64,000 bases of DNA from Trissonchulus latispiculum (taxonomy: Eukaryota > Nematoda > Enoplea > Enoplida > Ironidae). Below, in pieces: positions 56,827-64,000 of the stretch (position 1 is the stretch's first letter; the number at the start of each line of letters is the position of its first letter). The translations under genes were made by a program, and so were the position numbers. The stretch is from assembly GCA_030248195.1 (NCBI GenBank), contig JASAND010000713.1:1-64000 (forward strand), written 5' to 3'. Below the pieces are notes generated by a model, which searched no databases, was not told the DNA's origin, and saw only the letters and a program-made list of their open reading frames with translations.

Positions 56827-57738
56827 TAGTCTAGCAAACTTAAACTGGGACAAAAATGTAAATTTTGTGGAGAGCTTATTATTTAAGTTAAGTATGACAA
56901 TGTATATATTTTCTGAAAGCTTAGAAATCAGAATTCAAAAATTTTATTTTGAAATTTCATAAAGTTTAAAAACTGTAGGAAAAGAAATAATAAGCGAAAA
57001 GTAGTCGAGTTTGGTATCAAATTAACGGTCTCGTTCAAGAGAACACGAATATGAATAAATTAAGTGGATTTGGGATGCACGTGGTTTCAGCGGGCGCATA
57101 TCCCGAAAAATTAGTTGCTCCGATCGCTACAAACTTGGGCTCATTTGAAAGCTCTCATCATGCTAAGAAAAAGTTATGATTGGGTGATCGCTCAAAAATA
57201 TTGTCTGCGAAAGTTATTCCTCTTTAAACACCAAAATGGGTAGTTTGAACACTTTTGGAGGGTTTAATCCAGGCTAGCGAAAGTTGTGAGCTGAATCAAA
57301 TCAAGTGATTGTGCTGCGTTTTGCGTCTCATCATTATACACAAGTTTGCAAAATTTCAGCTTTGGACAACATTTTGAGCAATGACCTAATGACCTAACTT
57401 AAGAGCCTTCAAATGAGCCCAAGTTTGTAGCGATAGGAGCAACTTTTATTTTTCGGGATATGGATATATACCACGTGGCGCCTCAAATCTACTTAGTTTA
57501 TGCATATTCGTGTTCTCCTGAAACGAGACCGTTAATTTGATACTAAACTCGACTACTTTTGGCTTATTATTTCTTTTCCTACCATTTTTAAAATTTATGA
57601 CATTTTAAAATTAAAAATTTTTGAAATCTCCGATATCTGAGCTTTCAGAAAATGTATACATTGTCATACTTAACTTGAATAATAAACTCTCCACAAAATT
57701 CACTCTTTTGGTCCAGTTTACGTTTGCTAGACTATAGT
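56827..57738. mobile_element. 0.9-kb foldback element, ACTATAGTCTAGCAAAC ends
   Basis: The arms about 56,827-57,170 and 57,400-57,738 are complementary with about 10-15% mismatch (for example GCAAACTTAAACTGG at left and CCAGTTTACGTTTGC at right; TTAACGGTCTCGTT and AACGAGACCGTTAA). The centre carries the CATTTGAAAGCTCTCATC word also found in the 33-38 kb array. No clear target duplication and no transposase. Confidence 0.65.
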
Positions 57739-58152
57739 TTAAAATTGCATACGTAACCTCAACGTAACAAATATAAGCAATACGCAACATTAATGTAGTC
57801 AAGGCTCTAACTAACTTCAGTATCAATCCTTACGTAGCTCAAATCCAAAAACCTTATTTAAAAACAACATTGGAAAAAAATAAATGCAGCAAAAGTATAC
57901 CAGAAGATTTAGTGAAACAAATTATGGTGATTGCAGAAAACATTCTCACAAAGGCACCATGCACAGCTTGGCACAAGAAAATAAACGTGCACGACTGCTT
58001 TAGCCGTGCGTGAATATTATGTGAAGACGAGGAAAGGACATATGCATTAAAACTGGAAACGTGCATGGCGTGGCGAAGCAAACACCCTAAGACAGAGAAA
58101 AATCAATATTTCCAGCATGAAGGTACTTTTATTTCATATATGCGTAAATATA
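57739..58152. other. No gene recognised
   Basis: Short frames only. No strong repeat match inside the window. Confidence 0.3.
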
Positions 58153-58505
58153 TACATTAGACACTGTTGTGTCAAAGCAACGTGTGTAGACCCCCTCAGC
58201 GAAAAGGAAAAAAGGGCAGACCCTCTCGTCCAGAAAGGAAAAAAGGGTAGACCCCTCAGCAATTTTTACTAAAAATTGCTAATTTTTTAGCAAATTTTAG
58301 CGATTTTTTAAAAAATTTCTTGAAAATCGCAAAAAATTGCCATTTTTTACTAATTTTTGGTCAAAAAATGAAAAATAACATTTTTATTTTTGGCAGGGCC
58401 AACTGGAATTTTTCAGGGGTAGGACCGCGTCGGGGTAGACCCCCCCCAGAATCGGACCCCGTGTTAATGTATGTACATTAGACACTGTTGTGTCAAAGCA
58501 ACGTG
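58153..58505. repeat. GTAGACCCC repeat, second copy, between 32-bp direct repeats
   Basis: The 289-bp core (58,185-58,473) matches 47,290-47,625. It is flanked by two perfect 32-bp copies of a sequence starting TACATTAGACACTGTTGTGT and ending AGCAACGTG (58,153-58,184 and 58,474-58,505). This is far longer than usual DNA-transposon duplications. Confidence 0.7.
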
Positions 58506-58779
58506 GATGTTCCCACAACACTGAAGCAAACAAAACTGGTACACTACACTTTAAAACAGCAGCTGTTTTGCACTAGCCCTTAATTTTACGAACATCATTA
58601 AAGGAGAATGTTATTGATTCATTTGTATTTCGCCCGTAAGGACCAAATTTCAGGATTCATTTCTGCTATCCTGCATATTAAGTCGGATTTTGTTGGGACT
58701 GCTCCCTCCAATTTCAGCGAGGATTATTTAACGAGAAGAGAAAGAAATTGGAAGAGTAGTTTTACTTACTTAATGGATA

Positions 58780-59489
58780 AAAACTATTTTGACGATCAAA
58801 AATGGCCATTTTCGAGAAAATCAGTTTTTGAAAATTACTGCCACGTGTTAAGGACAAAGTTTTTTACTTATACTCAATCTAAACAGCGTCCAAATGCACA
58901 TTTTATGAATGCCTGTTAGCCGCACCTTCTTGCTTCAAGCTAGAGATTTGGTCGGCAAACCATTTTGGCAAAACTTTGATTATCTTGCTTTGAACATCGA
59001 TTTCTCAAAACTACTCGACGGATTCCGGTGATTTTTGGCACAGTAGAAATTAGCACTTCTGCGCATGAACTTTTCTTTCTTGGTTTGGGATAAAACAATT
59101 CGACTAGCAAGAAAACTGAATACAAATCGCGAAATTTCGTGTTATCGGGCATTTGGGTGATTTTCTCTAACGTTAAGACCTGCTAAGCCAAAACCAAAAA
59201 ACATCCCTCGGCCCATATTGTCCTTCATAACGTGGCATAAAAAGAACTTTTGGCCGATTCTACAGTTTTGAGAAATCTATGTTCAAAAATTTTTGCTCTA
59301 TATTTAGCCGTTATGTCAGAAACTTCTTGCTAATTTTTTCTAATTTTGCTAGTTTTGTAAGTTCATGTGAATGTACAGATTATAAGCTTTAAAACTATGC
59401 ATAAAACACTTTCCAGCTCCCAAAATTGCGAAAGTTATAGCGTTTTCAAAAATCACCACAAAAGCACTGCACAAAAGAATACCACCCCC
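58780..59489. mobile_element. Inverted, diverged copy of the GGTGCTGGTATC/TTAA element
   Basis: Complementary to about 50,153-50,900: TTTGTGGTGATTTTTC...AAGCTTATAAT order, AAATCGATGTTCAAAA and the GGCCATTTT block. The right end is GAATACCACCCCC followed by TTAA (59,490-59,493). The left end is eroded. An overlapping 103-codon frame (58,608-58,919) is not supported. Confidence 0.55.
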
Positions 59490-59493
59490 TTAA

Positions 59494-59974
59494 AAACTTT
59501 TAAAATTAGAAATTTTACATTTTTCCTCTTGTACAAACATTTGAAAACTCTTCCTGCGCTCTCTACACAGGCTGTCCTGTAAACATCAAAGGAAATTCCT
59601 GCTCATAATAGTAACACGATTACTACTGTATAAAGGCGGCATTTTCCTTAGATCTTTACAGTTAAAGCTATCAGCTCTCGGCAAGCATTTTCAGACGTTG
59701 GTGATGGTAGTAAAAATGATCAGCATCACAGTCACAGATTCTGCAGAAGAAATTTCAGAAATTTTAATATTCTTGGTTTAAAAAATTGAATTTTTCAAAT
59801 TATTAAGATCATTTACCCGCAGGTAGAGTCCCACTAACATATAGACGCATTCGGATAACCCAATAACCACCAAAACAACCGGATTGGTTTGATTGCTGAA
59901 AAGATTCTCAATGCTGCAGCTAAACGTAAATAAAGAGTTACACTTTACGCTAAAGTTACATAGAGTCCGACCTC
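59494..59974. other. No gene recognised
   Basis: AT-rich. A short ATGATCAGCAT word is shared with the Merlin inverted repeat, but the surrounding match is too weak to call. Confidence 0.3.
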
Positions 59975-62170
59975 TTGGTTTGGTACGATGTTGTCGGAGA
60001 GAGAGCTACTTTTTCGCCCAACATAAACCAACATATCAATTTAACAAGTACTGTTCTGTAGTAGAGTAACTTTACAAGATTTCCAGTTAGTTTACGTCGA
60101 AAAACAGACGCGGCGATCTCTTTCCATTCTTATGCTAATTATGCCAATTAGATTAACTAAAAGATTATGTCAGTAATTAGATTATATACCTGCATTTTAT
60201 TGCTTTCCGCACTACGAAGAAATACTACTGCTTACCAAAGCGCCAAAAAAATACACGCAGAATAAATATACGGATTATGCCTACCTATACAACATATACG
60301 AGACAGCCTCGACAGCTTCGAGACAAAAATGTTTAGAGTGGGCAACAATAGGCACTGATCTTGGCAAGACGCTAAAGTACAAATTTTGGTATTCATACTG
60401 CGTTTTTCAGAATCCTTATTTCTAGTGGATTAATGATTTGACAGAGTCAGTAGCTGTTTGACACCAATAATGACTACAATTAGGTCTAAATATTAAAAGT
60501 ATTCCGGCTACTGAGCGTTACTTCCTTCAGCAATAGCAGAGCAAAAATTGAAATTTTGTAAAAAAATCGCGAGCTGTTCGTGCGTCGGTTTTGGCTTAAA
60601 CAATTGGGAGCCTAACCTAACTTTTGACCAATTATTAGGGTCTAATAGGGCTAAATTGTGGGTTTTAAGGGTTTGCAAGTCACATGTGAATGCGGGTCAA
60701 ACAATTTGTGTCTCCGATTTTGCTGAAAAGTTGCTTATAGAGCATGTTGCTTTTTGCTCGTGGCTTAGCATGCCTAGGCAATCCAAGAAATCTTTCAAGA
60801 GTTGCACTGCCGATCCCTTCAAAAGCGGACAAGAAGGTTACGGATCGAAATCGTGGCCTAAAAACCAAACCTGTCTGCTGTGCGCTTGTGCGGGTTCTTT
60901 GAACTGCTAAATCTGACTATAGACTTCGTTTTTCAGTATTAGGTTGTAGAGACCTTCACTCAGGCCCGTAAGCCGGGCCGGGCCTACGGTGAAACGGGCC
61001 GGGCCGGGCCGGGCCGAGGTAGGAAAAATTTGGGTGCGGGCCGGGCCGGGCCGAGTACTAGAACGGGCCGGGCTTCGGGCCGGGCCTGCTATTTTCATTT
61101 GAAGGTTTTGTCTTCTTTTTAGTTTCGGCAATTTATACTGGAGATTTTATTCATTTCTAAATATAATTTTGAACAATCATTGCTCTTTTATTCCGATCTG
61201 ACTTGATTTACTTTCTCTTTCAGAGTTACTGGCGTATGCACTTAGCTCATTTGCGTTTATTTAACTTAACTTTTAGCTAGAATTTGCACATAAGCATCTG
61301 AAATTTAGTTATTTATATAATTATTTTTAATATTTGGAAGGTATACCTTCTTCCTTATATCTTAATTGCAAGCTATATTTGAATCATCGAAACTTTACAG
61401 ACAGTGAATTTTTTCCTGTAACCAGGAACGGAACCGCTGACTGTTCTTAATCGCTCTAAATAAACATGCCCGGGCCGGGCCTAACTTTTGAGCTTACGGG
61501 CCGGGCCGGGCCTAAGATGGAGCGGGCCGGGCCGGGCCGAGGTGAAATTTTTACGGGCCGGGCCGGGCCGGGACTGAAAATTCAGGCCCGTGAAGGTCTC
61601 TATTAGGTTGCCTTAGCTGAGACTGAGCTTACAACTGTCTAAGAATGCATTGCAACAATGATATAGCTCGAGAAGGCAATCTAGCATTTCTAAACGCCGG
61701 AATAGGGCTAACTTTTCACAGGTTTTAGTGCGCTCACTGGCACGTTTCAAAGGATTCAGAAAAAAAGTACTTGGGGTTGGAATAATCGACCCACATTTTT
61801 GAAATTACCACCAAACAACGGTGGCTACATCGATACATAATAGGATCTAGAATTACGAATGCAAGGATTAACGAAATCGCGCAATTTTCGCACAAGTTCA
61901 AGAGGAGATACAAAGGAGCCTTAACTGGAGGAAATAGATCATTTCGATACCCACCCCGACCCCACAGTGCATCAGACCTTGTTAACCTCCCCCAGTAGAA
62001 TAACGTAATCAAGACAATACCCGGAACACAAGGCTGCTCTTTAATGTATTTTACTTGGAGCCATATCGTATACGGTGGGAAAGCACTGTAAATGAAGACT
62101 ATATATCTCTGCAAAATTTGTAATTTTGTAATTCTACACGTGTAATTTGTAAAATAGCTCGTACACAGCA
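59975..62170. repeat. Diverged copy of the 43.7-kb TTAA element, ends lost
   Basis: Shares in order with 43,700-44,750: GTCGGAGAGAGCTACTTTTTCGCC, GTGGGCAACAATA, AAATATTAAAAGTATT, CTCCGATTTTGC, GCTTACAACTGTCT and the block encoding NLGENNVISLIPAF-like residues on the minus strand. Indels break those frames, so DNA-level homology rather than a conserved protein is supported. It is interrupted by an hAT-like element at 60,947-61,602. No G-run end is left. Confidence 0.55.
60947..61602. mobile_element. Non-autonomous hAT-like element with GGGCCGGGCC satellites
   Basis: The 13-bp terminal inverted repeat TAGAGACCTTCAC fits the hAT pattern YARNG, and the 8-bp duplication TTAGGTTG is perfect (60,939-60,946 and 61,603-61,610). 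Inside each end is a block of GGGCCGGGCC repeats broken by short spacers (60,970-61,090 and 61,465-61,575), in inverted orientation. The central ~370 bp is AT-rich. No transposase. The related copy at 44,330 shows the uninterrupted context. Confidence 0.8.
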
Positions 62171-62444
62171 CAGAGATGAGAGTGAAAACAAGTTGGTATC
62201 TATGTTACATTGAGTTGTGGCCCGACCTATGGAGATGTAGGTAAGTTATTGTCGTAAATTCTTTGGAAAGCCAAGTACCTAGGCCATCGTTTACAGCTGT
62301 GAAAAATAGAAAAACATTTATTTTCTATATATTTAGAAGCATATTTAAAGCAAACATTACAGAACGGCACAAAAAAATTGTCAGCCGGCCGTTGACTTCG
62401 CTGTTTCGTCAATTTTTGCTACTGTTTTCTCTCCTTTTCCGAAT
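62171..62444. other. Short stretch downstream (minus) of the C2-like exon
   Basis: No supported gene; could contain the 3' UTR or next intron of the minus-strand gene. Confidence 0.3.
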
Positions 62445-62802
62445 TCATTTCCGATTTTTGAAACCATCCCTCCGAAAGTTACCCATATTCGGTCTGGAGT
62501 CCTGATGCACGTGACACTCCACTCTCAAATCCGCTTGGATGTAGCATTTGTGCTGGAAAAAGAGATTTCTATATCGCACCGGTTGTTCGGAAATGACCTC
62601 CTGCGGTGTCACCGGAATGGGGTTTAGCTTAATCTCAAATTCGCCAAGCAAATCGTCGGATCCGCCAAAGTTGGGATCTTCTTCGTAGAAGGACAGGTTT
62701 ATCGACTGATCTTTGGTGAGGTTGAAGCTCCGTCTTCGATAGTCGCCCTTGAATTCTACTCCAACCACCTGCGGCACACTTACCGCGATTCTTGGTATTG
62801 TT
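62445..62802 (-). CDS. Exon encoding a C2-like beta domain (second exon seen)
   Basis: Minus-strand exon with a 3' splice site ending AATTTAG at 62,803. It reads TIPRIAVSVPQVVGVEFKG, then INLSFYEEDPNFGGSDDLLG and EFEIKLNPIP, ending with a cysteine-containing strand (HKCYIQADLRVECHV). The SFYEEDPNFGGSDDLLGEF pattern is like the calcium-loop region of C2 domains, where D-x-D...DDLLG is common, but the cysteines hint at an extracellular setting. The frame ends at a TGA at 62,445; an internal ATATGG|GTAACT could instead be a donor to further exons. The start phase matches the donor of the exon at 63,285. Confidence 0.5.
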
Positions 62803-62922
62803 CTAAATTTAAACTTGTTTTAAATTTGTTCCAAGTTGTTTAAAAAATTTCTAAACGTTTATAGTTACAGCACAGTGTACAGAGAGCACCAATGATATAG
62901 AAGTTGTGTGCTCTTCTCTCCT

Positions 62923-62993
62923 GGCTCCTTGGTGTAGTGGTTGCACGCCTAACTGCAGTCCGGGAGGTCCGCGGCTCGATTCCCGGCGGAGCC
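62923..62993 (+). tRNA. tRNA-Cys(GCA)-like sequence, probably a pseudogene
   Basis: GGCTCC...GGAGCC forms a six-pair acceptor stem. The D stem GTGT/GCAC is good, and box A (TGGTGTAGTGG) and box B (GGCTCGATTCC) are near consensus. The anticodon loop CTGCAGT gives GCA (Cys). The anticodon stem has two A-C mismatches and the T stem two mismatches, and the length is 71 nt, so a working tRNA is doubtful. It lies in the proposed intron of the minus-strand gene, on the other strand. Confidence 0.45.
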
Positions 62994-63284
62994 AAATCTT
63001 TACAACAGGTTTATATCATAATAACTGCCGCAAAATAAATGCTTAAGATTGACATTAAATGAAAAATATGTCAATAATCCAAAGTTAAACTTATTCCGTT
63101 TGCCTCAAGTTTTCGGGTTTTATGTCAGGTACCCGAAATAGGTAGGTATTCGAACACCTTTCGTACCCGACAACCCGTGCCCATTTCTATCTCATGTCAA
63201 TTTTAACAATAAAAGTATTACTCCGCATCTGCTAGGAAGATGTTTAAAATATTTAAAAGATCGACCGCAGGCAACTGCCCTTAC

Positions 63285-63625
63285 GTCGGGACATAGTTGC
63301 GAATAATCGACTTTGTGCGCTTGCGTTCTCCGTAATACCATCTGAGCGACTTTCTACTCGTTCCGCCCTCGGCGTACAGTTCGCAGTCTCGACAGGCCTG
63401 ACTGAGACAGTTGTTGTCGCAACAGTTGTCAAGATTTTGGCCCATGTCAAGATAAAAGTTAGAACCCCCAGAACCCCCATCAGAAAAAAAGGAGGTTCTC
63501 AAATTTTTTTCATGCGTTTGCATCCAGGACTTTGATTTGTACGTGGCTACGTTGCGGATCCTTTCCTTCAGCAGGTACTTCAGCAGACATGATATGTTTA
63601 TAATATGTATATATATGTATCTCAA
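63285..63625 (-). CDS. Upstream exon of the C2-like gene, cysteine cluster
   Basis: The minus-strand frame reads through KYLLKERIRNVATYKSK, a Gly/Ser stretch, then NCCDNNCLSQACRDC (five cysteines) and a basic segment ending IIRNYVP. The frame then meets CCCGAC|GTAAGG, a good 5' splice site (63,284-63,283), leaving two bases that pair in phase with the single base at the start of the exon at 62,802. The start is uncertain: the ATG at 63,625 is used as the outer limit, but an acceptor may lie downstream of it. Another frame over the same bases begins with a hydrophobic run (MGVLGVLTFILTW) and is the less likely reading. Confidence 0.45.
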
Positions 63626-63639
63626 TCATCAAATTTGTA

Positions 63640-64000
63640 GCATATAACCGGGGTGTACTTGGGGGGGGGGGTCCTCCTGGCTTTTCTCATAAACTTAGAC
63701 TGAAAATTCTGTGATGAAACATGCAATATCCACAATATGGGTATCAATCGAAAGCTGACGACAAGAACAGAAAGTTGGTCCTTAATTTAAGCCCAGACAA
63801 CGCGCACCCTTTTCGGTACACCCGGACTCCAGAACCCTCAGAACTTCCAGCAAACACTTAAAACTAGGCAGTAGAGGATCAAATCTCCTGAAAAAATTTC
63901 AGAACCCCCAGAACCCCAAGAACCCCCATCAAAAATTTGAAACTAAATATATGTAGTCACGGATCAAATCTCTTCGAAAAGTTAAGAACCCCCAAGAACC
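63640..64000. repeat. G-run and AGAACCCCCAGAACCCC repeat at the window edge
   Basis: Repeats of AGAACCCCC(A)AGAACCCC and CATCAAAAA, a G-run at 63,660-63,672 and a TATCAATCGAAAGCTGACG word like those in the 33-38 kb array. A short related piece (AGAACCCCCAGAACCCCCAT) lies within the upstream exon at 63,462-63,481. The right end is outside the window. Confidence 0.5.

Noticed and set aside
58608..58919. 103-codon plus-strand frame
   Set aside because: Its second half lies in the inverted copy of the GGTGCTGGTATC element and has no counterpart frame in the first copy.
60907..61131. Minus-strand frame rich in GPARP
   Set aside because: It is only the translation of GGGCCGGGCC repeats inside the hAT-like element.

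Overview
This window is animal (metazoan, most likely invertebrate) nuclear DNA that is gene-poor and very rich in mobile elements. The eukaryotic evidence is spliced-looking exons with GT/AG boundaries, a signal-peptide cysteine-rich protein, and non-LTR, Penelope-like, Ty3/gypsy, hAT-like, Merlin and TTAA-flanked elements. There are no bacterial-type operons. I cannot name the species.

Layout. (1) About 1-29,998 is a head-to-tail segmental array. Three recent units begin inside or left of the window (A to ~11,424, B 11,425-20,772, C from 20,773), followed by an older partial unit (28,826-29,998). Each recent unit carries one copy of a small secreted cysteine-rich gene: intact in A (1007-1354) and C (21983-22330), cut short in B (13223-13414). 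The units can be compared with one another, so several insertions have an 'empty site' in this same window: an hAT-like element in B (17418-19275), a foldback element in C (23202-24792) and a broken LINE in A (~7830-9133). (2) 30,019-39,706 holds a decayed minus-strand Ty3/gypsy pol with a 525-bp foldback element in its integrase region, a 5-kb array of related repeats, and a Penelope-like reverse-transcriptase fragment. (3) 40,450-45,773 may be a host gene: exon 1 encodes a single-pass membrane protein, and a phase-compatible exon 2 lies 4.6 kb downstream across an intron filled with repeats. (4) 47,000-62,200 is a nest of foldback and inverted-repeat elements, including two stacked TTAA-flanked elements (48,943-51,160), a Merlin transposon with long inverted repeats and a broken transposase (53,095-55,007), an array of CAAGAGTAC-ended elements, and a second hAT-like element made largely of GGGCC repeats (60,947-61,602). 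(5) 62,445-63,625 is a probable two-exon minus-strand gene segment encoding a C2-like domain, with a tRNA-Cys-like sequence on the opposite strand inside its intron.

How it fits together. Few sequences here look like working host genes: the cysteine-rich gene family, the membrane-protein gene and the C2-like gene. Most of the rest is element inserted into element, and the nesting gives a relative order of events. The most unusual parts are the G-run/TTAA element family, the foldback elements built from one short self-complementary word repeated many times, and short words (such as TTTTTGTCTCCGATTTGG) that recur in otherwise different repeats.
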